Below the pieces are notes generated by a model. The model was given only the letters and a program-made list of their open reading frames with translations. It had not been told where the DNA came from and did not search any database. A program made the translations under genes and the position numbers. A stretch of DNA of 39,895 nt from Planctomycetia bacterium (GTDB lineage Bacteria; Planctomycetota; Planctomycetia; Planctomycetales; Planctomycetaceae), in NCBI GenBank assembly GCA_026400935.1, contig JAPLNX010000059.1, positions 1 through 39,895 on the forward strand, in the 5' to 3' direction. Positions 1-8,692 of the stretch are shown piece after piece; the first letter of the stretch is position 1; every line of letters starts with the position of its first letter.

Positions 1-1
1 C

Positions 2-109
2 ACGGTCAGTCCCACGCGACTCACGTCCCGTCAATCGGAAATCCTCCGCCAACTCGAACTGCCGACCCCTGCCGAAACCCTGCGTCGCTTGCCCCCGCGA
101 CCGCCAGAC
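2..109 (+). CDS. C-terminal end of an unidentified protein (partial)
   Basis: An open frame enters from the left edge and runs 35 codons to a TGA at 107-109. The residues read TVSPTRLTSRQSEILRQLEL, followed by a proline- and arginine-rich tail. I do not recognise the family. The basic, Pro/Arg-rich end would suit the tail of a transposase or another DNA-binding protein, but that is only a guess. The 111 bases to the next gene, which is convergent, show no clear structure. It may be chance reading, since only 35 codons are visible. Confidence 0.35.
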
Positions 110-220
110 TGACGCCAAACAACTCGCCGCCGATGCCCGGTAGCTTGAAGCGTTCGACAGGGTGCGGAAAATGGGGTTAAACAATCGTCTGAAAATTTCA
201 TCGAAGCGTGGCGAGAGCGA

Positions 221-1498
221 TCACTTTCGGATTCTGGCCGCTTCCACAATCGTCATCGCTCCGTAGCCAGTTCGCCAGTCGCCGGTGAATTCGGCTTGGC
301 CGACGTAGTCCTCGTCGCGCATCTCGGCACGCCAATCAGCGAGTAAACGGTCCTGGCGATCAACATGCACTTTGACGAGATACTTTCCGCGTGACAGAGT
401 TGCCGTTCGACGGCAGTCTTGAGCACGCTTGGAATCCGGCTCGGCCAGCAGCGTGACAGTGTGTTGCCACGTCTTGAATTTGGCGGAGGCTTGCCGATCA
501 GAGATTGCGATCGGAGCGGCTTCCCATTTCTTCGTTTGTTCGTCCCAGCGATAAATCGTGACTTGCAGCAGTTTCTCGTCCCAATCTTGAGGCGGATTTG
601 CCAACTTGAACCACAACTCGCTGCTGAATTCATGCAGTCGTTTTGAATCCGACTTCGGCAAGTCTGAGGCTTTCACGTACTCGTCACGCACAACCTTGGA
701 ATAGTCCTCAATCCAAGTGCGGTAGCCTTTGTAGCCGAGGTCGCCTTTCAAGAATTTCTTACCACCGCCGTGTTCAACTTCTTTCAACGGCTTGAGCAGC
801 AACAGACTCTTTTCCGGGTTGTCGCGTTCGATGAGGTGCTTCGTGCGGATGAGATAAGTCATCGTCTCGGCTGCGGTCTTCTTCATCCACGAAACTTGCT
901 CGCCGTTCTTCTCGACCAGCTTACGATTCTGGTCGGACCCTTCCGTGTGGCAGCCCATGCAACGATGCCGCTGTCCCCAGACGTTTTGCTCGAACGATTC
1001 GAGCAGCCGGTCGGTTCTCGCGAAGCGGATCACCTCGTCGGGCCGCGCGGGCTTCGCCAATTCCTGTGGCGACAGTTTCGGCGAGTTGCGGAGTTTCAAA
1101 TCGCGGCAGCAGAGATTGATCCATTCGGCAAACGCGTTCGCTTCCGCCTCACGCGATTTCGCATGCAACAGATTCACACCGGGATTGTCGGTGTCTTTCA
1201 TGTTGATCAACGTGAGGATCTTCGACTTCTCCGGCTTGTCGAGATTCACCAGTCCCTGATCCCTCAACGAACGAAACGTTTCCTCGCTCGAAGGGCGGAT
1301 GTAATTTTTTAGATCGACTCCGGCCAAATGACACTGCACGCAACTGCTCGGCTGGTCTGACTTGAAGATCGGCAAGATGCGCTGCTCAAAGACGTTTGCT
1401 GGGGAAACGATCTCGTCGGCACAAATTGGTGAAGGCGGAACACCAAACATCAACGCAACAGCAACGAACGAAACTAGACCCAGGTGAAGCCGAAGCAT
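221..1498 (-). CDS. Exported planctomycete cytochrome c-like protein with two CxxCH motifs
   Basis: The 425-residue protein starts with a signal peptide (hydrophobic stretch about residues 5-24, then PICADE). It carries two haem-attachment motifs: CVQCH about residue 53 in a context typical of planctomycete cytochrome (PSCyt1-like) domains (FEQRILPIF before it), and CMGCH about residue 180. It is probably a periplasmic c-type cytochrome. No DUF1549 or DUF1553 domain follows; the C-terminal half is unrecognised and polar. The start has a good ribosome binding site (GAGGGG, 7 bases upstream). It lies 12 bp after upp and its binding site abuts the upp stop, so the two are probably co-transcribed. 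Haem binding is inferred from the motifs only; these domains have not been shown biochemically to bind haem in most cases. Confidence 0.8.
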   Translation of the reverse strand: MLRLHLGLVSFVAVALMFGVPPSPICADEIVSPANVFEQRILPIFKSDQPSSCVQCHLAGVDLKNYIRPSSEETFRSLRDQGLVNLDKPEKSKILTLINMKDTDNPGVNLLHAKSREAEANAFAEWINLCCRDLKLRNSPKLSPQELAKPARPDEVIRFARTDRLLESFEQNVWGQRHRCMGCHTEGSDQNRKLVEKNGEQVSWMKKTAAETMTYLIRTKHLIERDNPEKSLLLLKPLKEVEHGGGKKFLKGDLGYKGYRTWIEDYSKVVRDEYVKASDLPKSDSKRLHEFSSELWFKLANPPQDWDEKLLQVTIYRWDEQTKKWEAAPIAISDRQASAKFKTWQHTVTLLAEPDSKRAQDCRRTATLSRGKYLVKVHVDRQDRLLADWRAEMRDEDYVGQAEFTGDWRTGYGAMTIVEAARIRK

Positions 1499-1510
1499 GG
1501 CAATGTCCCC

Positions 1511-2140
1511 TCACTGTGGCGTGTTGAAACTGCGGTCACCTGCATCACCAAGCCCCGGCACGATGAATTTGCGGGAGTTCAATTCCACGTCGATCGCGCA
1601 GACGAAGAGTTGAGCTTCAGGACAAGCGGCGGTGACGCTGCTGACCCCTTCGGGTGCGGCGATGAGCGACAGCACTTTCAATTTCGGCACGCCCCAGCGA
1701 CGCAACGCTTGCAAAGCGGCGATCGCCGATCCTCCGGTGGCGAGCATCGGGTCGAGGATTAGCGCGACATCGACCGGGCTATAATCGGGAAGTTTGCTGT
1801 AGTACTCGACCGGCAGCGCGGTCGCTTCGTCGCGATACAGGCCCAGATGCCAAACCTCCGCCTGAGGTAGCAAATCGAGCAGCGGATCAACCATGCCAAG
1901 CCCGGCTCGAAGGATCGGCACGAGACCAATCCGCTGTGACAACCGCCGCGCGATCGTGCGCGTGAGCGGCGTTTCAATCTCGCACATCTCCGTGCTGAGA
2001 TCGCGAGTCGCTTCGTAAGCCAACAACACCGCCAGCCGTTGCACCAGCCGACGAAATTCATCGGGCGGAGTGGTTTTATTTCGCAACGTGGCGAGGTGAT
2101 GCTGAATTAGCGGATGTTGGACTTCGCATACGTGAGTCAT
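1511..2140 (-). CDS. upp: Uracil phosphoribosyltransferase
   Basis: This enzyme makes UMP from uracil and PRPP in cytoplasmic pyrimidine salvage. The 209-residue length is normal for the family. Visible family motifs are the PRPP loop LILDPMLATGGSA (about residues 127-139), the LGLYRDEAT segment (about residue 98), and the uracil-binding end VPGLGDAGDR near the C-terminus. The ATG start overlaps the stop of the upstream DUF1080/ThuA gene by four bases (ATGA), suggesting translational coupling. The association of a salvage enzyme with an exported hydrolase-like protein and an exported cytochrome is functionally odd and may be only positional. Confidence 0.95.
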   Translation of the reverse strand: MTHVCEVQHPLIQHHLATLRNKTTPPDEFRRLVQRLAVLLAYEATRDLSTEMCEIETPLTRTIARRLSQRIGLVPILRAGLGMVDPLLDLLPQAEVWHLGLYRDEATALPVEYYSKLPDYSPVDVALILDPMLATGGSAIAALQALRRWGVPKLKVLSLIAAPEGVSSVTAACPEAQLFVCAIDVELNSRKFIVPGLGDAGDRSFNTPQ

Positions 2141-3957
2141 GAAGCACCACGACAGTTGAACCGATACGAAATCAGCCCTCCTGCAAATACAGTCGGGCTG
2201 GTCCGTGGAGTCACTCTGCTTTTAACCAAGTTCCTTCTTGAGCACGATTCTTTCGCCGCTTGTGCATTCCATTCATCCAGCAGCGCTTGGATGCGGGGTC
2301 GTTGCTTCTCGTTGAAGTCGGCCGGGATCGGTTCGTCGTGGTTTTGCAGCAGGTCATCGATCGTGACCCTACCGGCGGGGACTCCGTCGGTCGGGATGTC
2401 GGTGCCAGTGGTCCAGACGATGGCGTTCATGATCAGCTTGCGGAATTGAGGATTGCCCCAGTTCCAATGATCGTGTCCGCCGGAGCAACCGAAGCCGCGA
2501 CCGCCGTCGGGACGCTGCGTAGCCCAGGCCATGTGCTGCGGTTCTTTGTCTTCGAGGATCGCCTTGCGCGCGTGCGGGTTGTTGTTGTGAGCGTTCTCTG
2601 GCCGGCTGAGCTTTGGCACCTGCTTACCGTCCTTGTCTTCCATCACGATCTTGCCGTCCTTGTCCAAGACTACGAGCGTCGTGAGTGGCGGCAGGTCAGT
2701 CAGGATCGGCGTGACTCCCTCCATTTTGTCGCGAAACCGCATGTGGTAATACCACTCGTCGTGCGTGCTGAACGGTTTCACGCCTTTCGTCGTCGGATGT
2801 TTGGGGAGCTGTCGGTAGTACGCGGTCCAGTGCGGATTGACCGAATAATTCGGCTCGAAGTACCCGCCGGTCCAGTCGATAAACGCCTCGCCCGGCTTGC
2901 CGATGGTCGTCTCGACGCCGTAGTGAATGCAGACGATGCCAGTTCCTTTTTTCGTCAACGCGGTCAGTTCATCAAGATGCGCGTTGAAGGGATGACCGCC
3001 GCCACCGTCGGAGTAGATGACGATCGTGTTCGCCTCCGCGAGTTCCTGCGGCTTCGGCCAGCCGCTCTTCTGCAACGAATGCACCTTCGCCTCAACCAGT
3101 CCGCTTTCATTGAGCAACTTGGCCAAAAGCGAGCAGCCCGACAGATGGTCGTGAGCGCCGAAGCCGTGGCTCGGATTGCCGGCCAGTAACAGCGCTTGCT
3201 TCTTGCTTGATGAACCGCTGGCCGACGCAGAGCCTTCCCCCTTCGTTTGCTTAATCTTGATGTTGCGGAACTGCACTTTCATCTCCGGGCCGGCGTGAAG
3301 CTGCAAGGCGAGGACACCCTTCGCACGACGCTCTGTATCTTCATCAGTGCAATCGGCCGTCGGAACATCGTTGATGAAGTGTTGGAAATGGAAACCCTTC
3401 GCGACGATGCGGTAGCTGTTCCAGTCTTCCTTCTTGATCTTGGCTTGAATCTCTTTCGTGTCACCGACAGAGCCTACGACCTCGACCGCGAACTTGCCGT
3501 CCTTCTTCTTAAGCACGGTCTTCTGACCGCGATTGCACAGGATGCCGCGATATCGCTCGCCGTACAGAATGCCGGAGTACGTATCGCCCGCTTCAAAATC
3601 TCCTTGATAGCCGCCGATGACCCACTTCTCGTTGGGAACTTCAAAGCTACGGTACTGAATGCCGGAGTTGCCGTTGATGATTTTGTATTCGAGCGTCAGC
3701 TCGAAATCGGCGGTCTCTCCCTTGCGCCAGATTATGAAGGTATTCCCCTTCGTCGGCTTGTCCTTTGTGGTCTCGCCGGTAATGCAGCCATCTTCAACGC
3801 GCCAGAAGTCCGGATTTCCGTCCCACCCATCGAGCGTCTTACCATCGAAAATTGTTTGCCACGCATCGTCAGCTCGAACCATTGTCGAACCAGACCACAG
3901 ACCAAACGCAGTCAATGCGACCAATGCAAAACTCAACCAGCTTCTTCGTGAAATCAT
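2137..3957 (-). CDS. Exported DUF1080 (3-keto-disaccharide hydrolase-like) + ThuA-like fusion protein
   Basis: The protein has about 606 residues with a signal peptide (MISRRSWLSFALVALTAFGL). It continues into a DUF1080 domain (about residues 30-240), with the family opening FDGKTLDGW and the core NGNSGIQYRS. After a serine-rich linker comes a ThuA-like/trehalose-utilisation domain (about residues 255-555) with ALLLAGNPSHGFGAHDH, IVIYSDGGGGH, VCIHYGVE and the closing GGHDHWNWGNPQFRKLIMNA. DUF1080 proteins include 3-keto-glycoside hydrolases, so a role in periplasmic sugar processing is plausible but unproven. I chose the ATG at 3957, rather than an upstream ATG in frame, because AGAGG sits 6 bases before it and a signal peptide follows. 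The last ~35 residues are basic and unlike the family; they overlap upp. Confidence 0.88.
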   Translation of the reverse strand: MISRRSWLSFALVALTAFGLWSGSTMVRADDAWQTIFDGKTLDGWDGNPDFWRVEDGCITGETTKDKPTKGNTFIIWRKGETADFELTLEYKIINGNSGIQYRSFEVPNEKWVIGGYQGDFEAGDTYSGILYGERYRGILCNRGQKTVLKKKDGKFAVEVVGSVGDTKEIQAKIKKEDWNSYRIVAKGFHFQHFINDVPTADCTDEDTERRAKGVLALQLHAGPEMKVQFRNIKIKQTKGEGSASASGSSSKKQALLLAGNPSHGFGAHDHLSGCSLLAKLLNESGLVEAKVHSLQKSGWPKPQELAEANTIVIYSDGGGGHPFNAHLDELTALTKKGTGIVCIHYGVETTIGKPGEAFIDWTGGYFEPNYSVNPHWTAYYRQLPKHPTTKGVKPFSTHDEWYYHMRFRDKMEGVTPILTDLPPLTTLVVLDKDGKIVMEDKDGKQVPKLSRPENAHNNNPHARKAILEDKEPQHMAWATQRPDGGRGFGCSGGHDHWNWGNPQFRKLIMNAIVWTTGTDIPTDGVPAGRVTIDDLLQNHDEPIPADFNEKQRPRIQALLDEWNAQAAKESCSRRNLVKSRVTPRTSPTVFAGGLISYRFNCRGAS

Positions 3958-4031
3958 GTTGAACCTCTTTGTTTTGAGATCAGTAAAACATACGCCGAAG
4001 GAATACCTACAATTGTGACTTTTTAACCAAA

Positions 4032-5072
4032 CTACTTGACCGGAATGGCAAAGTCGCCACCGAGATTTCGCCACATGCTGTGAACATGATTGGCGTTGTT
4101 TTGAGTATTGTTGTACTCGATCAGGAAAGTCGGACCTTGGACGCGATAGTAGTGTCGCTCGTTGACCTCGCTGCTACCCCACCAGGCAAAGTGAATCTTG
4201 TCGAGTCCGCCAGCTTCGATTTGCTTGCGGCGTTCGCTTTCGACGTCGCCAGGCATGTTCTTCAAATACTCAGAGAGCAATTCGGCCAGTAGCTTCTTCT
4301 GATCCGCACTCATCTTCGCGGCGGGCAAGCCGACTGGAGCGGTCGTCTCCGGTTGTGCGGCGACTGGATTCGTTCCCATCGCGCCGCCGGTTCGCAGTTC
4401 GTCGGGCGCGGCCTTGTCGATCCAAGCAACTTTCTTTTGATCTTCGTCGCAAAGTTTTAGCAGCGCACGGGCCATGTCTTCTTCGGCTCCGAGTACTCGA
4501 ATGCGGCGACCGAGTCCCGCGTCGATGGTGCCGGGATTAGTGCCGAAGAATTCGGGTGTGCTCGACGCGACCTTGCCCTCCTTGATCGTGTAATTCAGCG
4601 AGAGGTGATGCCCTTCCAAACGCCAGCCCCAAGTGCCGGTTTCACCTGGAGTGCCAAAGACGCTAACAAAATACTTCTGCGGATCGCGTTTCTCACGCCG
4701 TTCTTCGCGAGCACCACCTTCCAGCAGATACAACACTTCTTCGAGGCTCATGACATTCAACGCTTGGTCATATCCAACCTCTGACAGACCGGCTCGAATC
4801 AGCGCGAATGCAGATTTCAGTGCGTCTCCTTCAAGCTGCTTCACCGGCAGACCGTTGCGAGGCCGCGGGATGAAGTGCCAGTTGAGACGTTCTTTGTCGT
4901 CGAACGCGAAGCTCGTTTTCTTTCGTTGCTCGTCGGTCAGTTTGCTGAGATAGGCCTGCGCGGCTCTCGCCATTCCGACGCCAGACGGAGCGGCTGTCTG
5001 TAAGTTCGCCGACAGCAGCGCGGCCATCGCAACCATAACGGACGCGGCCAAAACCAATTTGCGAATGCCCAT
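4032..5072 (-). CDS. Exported DUF3500 protein
   Basis: The protein has about 346 residues. It begins with a signal peptide (MGIRKLVLAASVMVAMAALL) starting at 5072, preceded by AGAAGG at 10 bases. The body matches the DUF3500 family as I know it: the LTDEQRKKTSFAFDDKERLNWHF block, RNGLPVKQL, the GTWGWRLEGHHLSLNYTI block, and a C-terminal IHFAWWGSSE ... HYYRVQGPTFLIEYNNTQN ending. The family has no established biochemical function; it is common as a secreted protein in planctomycetes and related bacteria. It lies between hinT and the DUF1080/ThuA gene, with 88 and 74 bp gaps, so it could belong to the same transcript. Confidence 0.85.
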   Translation of the reverse strand: MGIRKLVLAASVMVAMAALLSANLQTAAPSGVGMARAAQAYLSKLTDEQRKKTSFAFDDKERLNWHFIPRPRNGLPVKQLEGDALKSAFALIRAGLSEVGYDQALNVMSLEEVLYLLEGGAREERREKRDPQKYFVSVFGTPGETGTWGWRLEGHHLSLNYTIKEGKVASSTPEFFGTNPGTIDAGLGRRIRVLGAEEDMARALLKLCDEDQKKVAWIDKAAPDELRTGGAMGTNPVAAQPETTAPVGLPAAKMSADQKKLLAELLSEYLKNMPGDVESERRKQIEAGGLDKIHFAWWGSSEVNERHYYRVQGPTFLIEYNNTQNNANHVHSMWRNLGGDFAIPVK

Positions 5073-5092
5073 CGAAAAATTCCTTCTGTTTC

Positions 5093-5160
5093 GTAGCGAC
5101 AGGCGGTTCGCCTGTCGTGAGTCGGATCGGTACGCAGGCGAGTCACCCGCGACCACGTAC
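5093..5160. repeat. Intergenic palindromic repeat
   Basis: Between the DUF3500 gene and hinT are two adjacent palindromic units. The first is ACAGGCGGTTCGCCTGT. The second, reading GCAGGCGAGTCACCCGCG, is a looser palindrome of the same theme. The same core (CAGGCGAGCCGCCTG) recurs at 33363-33418, so this is a dispersed repeat family. It could form a hairpin in the mRNA between hinT and the DUF3500 gene. Confidence 0.7.
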
Positions 5161-5508
<348 letters not shown>

Positions 5509-5605
5509 TCAAGGTCTGCCGAACTCGCTGAATCGGTTTCGCACGGTATCAAACGAACTTCCAAATTTGGAGTGAGCGACAGAAAGGTTTCGACCAGACC
5601 GCGCT

Positions 5606-5635
5606 TTGAATCTGATCCGATCGCCGTGCTATACC
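5606..5635 (+). promoter_or_regulatory. Candidate sigma-70-type promoter
   Basis: TTGAAT at 5606-5611 and TATACC at 5630-5635 are separated by 18 bases, and lie about 65 bases before the start of the gene at 5700 in the gap between divergent genes. Each box matches the consensus at four of six positions. Found by eye; planctomycete promoter rules are poorly known. Confidence 0.4.
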
Positions 5636-5699
5636 TCTCTTCGATCAATATGGTCGGGACAAAGAATTGCTCACTCACCTCCAACGGAGAATTCAGATC

Positions 5700-7319
5700 A
5701 TGGCTGTCACTTGGAAAAAGTTTCTAACGGCGATTCTTGGCGGACTCGCACTGCTAACCTCGTTGGTTGTTCCGACGTTGGCCGCAGAACCGGCAGTTGT
5801 GGTTTCTGTGAAGAGCTTCAATGAACTTCTGACCGACTCGCAATACTTAGGCAATGCAGTGCAACAGCCGTTGCTCGGTGCCGCACTGCCTGGGGCAGTC
5901 GCCGGGTTCACTGGTGGCAAAGGACTCAAGGGACTCGATGCAACAAAACCAATTGGCGCTTATCTCACCATGTCGGCGGATGGCCAACCGAAAGATTTCG
6001 TCATCTTCGTCCCTGTCATTAGTCAGAAAGTATTTGCGGAAACTTTGTCCGGATTGTTTCCTGATCCCACCACTGAGAATGGACTCACCCAGTATGAGGT
6101 TCCGAACAGCCCGGTACCGGTCTTCGCCAAACATGGTGCGAAGCACTTCTTGTTTGCTCAATCGCCCGATGCACTGAAAGAGACTCCCGATCCCGCCAAG
6201 CTGGTGAAGTCATCTGCCGACATCGCCATCGAGTTGGATCTCACCAAAATCGGTGATGGACTGAAGGAACAATTCCTCATTCAGACCGAAGCGGGAGCCG
6301 CCGCGACTGCGAGCAACAACGTCAACGCCACTGATGCCGAGCGACGTGGTGAAGAAATGGGCCGAGCGATTGCCTTGTCCGCGTTTCGCCGATTGCTGAT
6401 GGACGGCGACCGTTTGAGCGTGGGGTTCAACATCGACGCCAAGGCTAAGGCCGTGACGCTCGATCTCGGTTTCACTGCCAAATCAGGAACGACACTCGCG
6501 CAAGCGTGTGCCAGTTATGCAAAGACCGAAAGCCCGTTCGCCGCGCTTACGTCCAAGCAAACGATCGGTAGCTTCGTGATCTCCACGCCGCTGAGCAAAG
6601 ACTCTCAAGACATCTTCAAGCTGATGGTGGAAGAAGGGGAAAAAGGAGGCGTTGCCGCCGTGAACGCCGACGGCAATGTGAAAGACTCTGATCGCAAGAC
6701 GGCCATCGAAGTGCTGACACGTCTGACGGGCACCCTACGGCAGTCCGTGGAACGTGGTCGATTGGATCAAGCCGTGATCGTCAACAGCGGAGCTTCAGGC
6801 AAGTTGCAAGTGCTAGCTGCGATGAAGGTCGTCAAAGGCAAAGAACTGGGCAAGATTTTTGAAGACGTGATTCGCAAAGATGCCAAGAATGCTCAGATCA
6901 AATTGGGTGTTGCTGACGTGAAAGGTGCTCGCGTCCACGCAATCACGTTGCCTCCGGACTCAGACCGCGAGAAGCATCTCGGCAACGGACCGGCTCACCT
7001 GGGTTTTGCAGAAGACACGGTCATTCTCACCCTCGGAGACGATTCGTTGACGGCGGCGAAAACCTCGTTCGACATCAAACCGGTCGCGACGAAACGCGCA
7101 CAGATTTCGTTGCGTATCGGACTCTCGAAGCTCCTGCCGCTGGCCGAAGATGCTGGCCCGCAAGTCATGGAACTGGGAAAGGCCGCCTTTGAAAATGGGC
7201 ATGACGAGGTCGCTCTCGAAGTTGCCTCGCAGCCTAACGGAGCCGCCATGCGGATTGAGATTCAAGAAGGAGTCCTTCGTCTGATCGGCCTATTCGGAGC
7301 CGCACGAGCAGGACAGTAG
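5700..7319 (+). CDS. Exported protein of unknown function
   Basis: The 539-residue protein has a clear signal peptide (about residues 1-29, hydrophobic AILGGLALLTSLVVPTLAAE) and a soluble, mixed alpha/beta-looking body with no CxxCH and no further membrane segment. I do not recognise a named domain. The pattern of repeated blocks such as PIGAYLTMSADGQPKDFVIFVP and later NGPAHLGFAEDTVILTLGDDSL recalls large secreted planctomycete proteins that assess or bind ligands, but no function can be given. The ATG at 5700 is preferred over one 33 bases upstream because GGAGA precedes it and the signal peptide begins directly. A candidate promoter lies upstream. Confidence 0.8.
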   Translation: MAVTWKKFLTAILGGLALLTSLVVPTLAAEPAVVVSVKSFNELLTDSQYLGNAVQQPLLGAALPGAVAGFTGGKGLKGLDATKPIGAYLTMSADGQPKDFVIFVPVISQKVFAETLSGLFPDPTTENGLTQYEVPNSPVPVFAKHGAKHFLFAQSPDALKETPDPAKLVKSSADIAIELDLTKIGDGLKEQFLIQTEAGAAATASNNVNATDAERRGEEMGRAIALSAFRRLLMDGDRLSVGFNIDAKAKAVTLDLGFTAKSGTTLAQACASYAKTESPFAALTSKQTIGSFVISTPLSKDSQDIFKLMVEEGEKGGVAAVNADGNVKDSDRKTAIEVLTRLTGTLRQSVERGRLDQAVIVNSGASGKLQVLAAMKVVKGKELGKIFEDVIRKDAKNAQIKLGVADVKGARVHAITLPPDSDREKHLGNGPAHLGFAEDTVILTLGDDSLTAAKTSFDIKPVATKRAQISLRIGLSKLLPLAEDAGPQVMELGKAAFENGHDEVALEVASQPNGAAMRIEIQEGVLRLIGLFGAARAGQ

Positions 7320-7369
7320 TTCTGCGGCGATGCCGTCTGAGATCACGACCGAGCTACTTAGCCGCAACG

Positions 7370-7417
7370 CCATCGGCGTGCACGGAAATCGAAAGGCGTC
7401 TCCGCCCACGCCGATGG
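7370..7417. repeat. Inverted repeat between two plus-strand genes
   Basis: CCATCGGCGTG (7370-7380) is repeated perfectly in reverse as CACGCCGATGG (7407-7417), with a 26-base loop. No T-tract follows, so it is not a standard intrinsic terminator. It may be one of the dispersed palindromes of this genome or an mRNA processing hairpin. Confidence 0.55.
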
Positions 7418-7437
7418 AGTAGGGGGTAAACATCTCT

Positions 7438-7923
7438 TTGAACCGAGCGTCTATGAACGAGGCACACGAAGCGGCTTCTCTCAAGTTTACTCCGCGATGG
7501 CGAGCATTCTTGGTGCATGCCCATCGCTGGAGCGGAACCATTCTCTCTGGTTACGCGATCGCACTGCTGACGGGAACGCATCTACCAAATCCCGAAGGCC
7601 TCTTCCCGATGGAAGGGAATGACAAGTGGCTGCATTTCTGCGCGTACTTTGGGCTCGCTTTCTTGTTAGCGACTTGGCGATCTCGCAAAACGCGAGTTTG
7701 TTGGAGGCTGACGCTCGCGGTCTGGCTCGCCACCGCGTTGATTGGTGCAACGGATGAATTGACTCAGCAACTGCCCGGCATCAACCGGCATTGCGATTTC
7801 GCGGACTGGATCGCCGACACGAGCGGTTCTGCTTGCGGGCTTCTTGTCTGGCATCTATTGAGGTGGTTTCTGTTCGCTCAAAGTGGAAGCGTGAAGTTGC
7901 AAAACAACGCCGTCCAAAAATGA
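7438..7923 (+). CDS. VanZ-like integral membrane protein
   Basis: The roughly 161-residue protein has about four hydrophobic segments and the VanZ-like signature: DKWLHFCAYFGLAFLL (about residues 60-75), then GATDELTQQLPGINRHCDFADWIADTSGSACG (about residues 102-133), where the E/Q and D residues are the conserved polar ones of the family. VanZ proteins are small membrane proteins; the founding member gives low-level teicoplanin resistance, but most have no known role. The start is uncertain: a TTG at 7438, with GGGGG about 12 bases upstream, or the ATG at 7453. Its 3' end overlaps the nucleosidase gene on the other strand by 69 bases. Confidence 0.8.
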   Translation: MNRASMNEAHEAASLKFTPRWRAFLVHAHRWSGTILSGYAIALLTGTHLPNPEGLFPMEGNDKWLHFCAYFGLAFLLATWRSRKTRVCWRLTLAVWLATALIGATDELTQQLPGINRHCDFADWIADTSGSACGLLVWHLLRWFLFAQSGSVKLQNNAVQK

Positions 7924-8649
7924 CGCCAACTGCGCGGCCGCCGTCTGAGCCTGCTCGCGTAACCGCCACAGGTCTTTGACCGCAGCGGGACGTTTCCAAA
8001 TCGAACCGATCGCCGCACCGAACCGAACGCTCCCTGTCGCACCGACAATGCTCATCACTTCCGGAGGCAGATCAGCAGTCAGGTCGTCGCTGATGACTCG
8101 AACCGCCAAGAAGCGCGTCTTCCCTTCGCGAGCGACTTGCGCGACCGCCAAGCTTTCGAGATCAACCGCAAGCGCTCCATGTTGTTCGCCGAGTTGTCGC
8201 TTCTGCTCAACCGATCGAACCATCTCATCCGTCGTCAGCAACCGTCCGACAAACAGCTTGCGAGCAGGATCGGCCGGCATCTGCAAATCAATCTGCAAAC
8301 ACTGACCATGCTGATCAACAATTGAATTGCCGACCACAATCGAGCCAATCGGAACATCATCACGCAGCGCACCAGAGAACCCGCACGACAACAACCACTT
8401 CGGCGAATGACCATCAAGTATCGCTTGAGTCGCGCGACGAGCACGCGAGTAACCCATGCCCGCTTCGACCACAGCGATTCGAATTCCGTCATAAAAGCCG
8501 CCACGAAACACGAATTCACCACCCGTGTATTTCTTCACCTTCTCGCAGCGGTCCATGAACGCGCCCAGTTCGATCGGCAACGCACAGACAATGCCGATGT
8601 CGGCCTGAGCGAGATTGGGCGCTAGCGAATTGGGACTGGCAACGGACAT
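7855..8649 (-). CDS. MTA/SAH nucleosidase-like phosphorylase superfamily protein
   Basis: The protein has about 264 residues. It belongs to the PNP/UDP phosphorylase superfamily: an opening ADIGIVCALPIELGAF block, then GGFYDGIRIAVVEAGMG, WLLSCGFSGAL, and the substrate-binding AVDLESLAVAQVA followed by RVISDDL. The last D is in the position of the catalytic aspartate. This arrangement suits a 5'-methylthioadenosine/S-adenosylhomocysteine nucleosidase, or the hopanoid-associated relative HpnG; I cannot separate them. The family's usual DMES reads DLES here. I chose the ATG at 8649 because the upstream frame overlaps the FGE gene; its binding site is weak. It ends inside the VanZ-like gene on the opposite strand. 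Confidence 0.82.
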   Translation of the reverse strand: MSVASPNSLAPNLAQADIGIVCALPIELGAFMDRCEKVKKYTGGEFVFRGGFYDGIRIAVVEAGMGYSRARRATQAILDGHSPKWLLSCGFSGALRDDVPIGSIVVGNSIVDQHGQCLQIDLQMPADPARKLFVGRLLTTDEMVRSVEQKRQLGEQHGALAVDLESLAVAQVAREGKTRFLAVRVISDDLTADLPPEVMSIVGATGSVRFGAAIGSIWKRPAAVKDLWRLREQAQTAAAQLASFLDGVVLQLHASTLSEQKPPQ

Positions 8650-8692
8650 AAAAGGTTCGTCCTGAGTTTGTGTGTTTGGGCTTTTCCGACAC

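Noticed and set aside
2260-3189. 309-codon plus-strand frame
   Set aside because: It lies opposite the DUF1080/ThuA gene, which has clear family motifs; the antisense product is Val/Arg-rich without family features.
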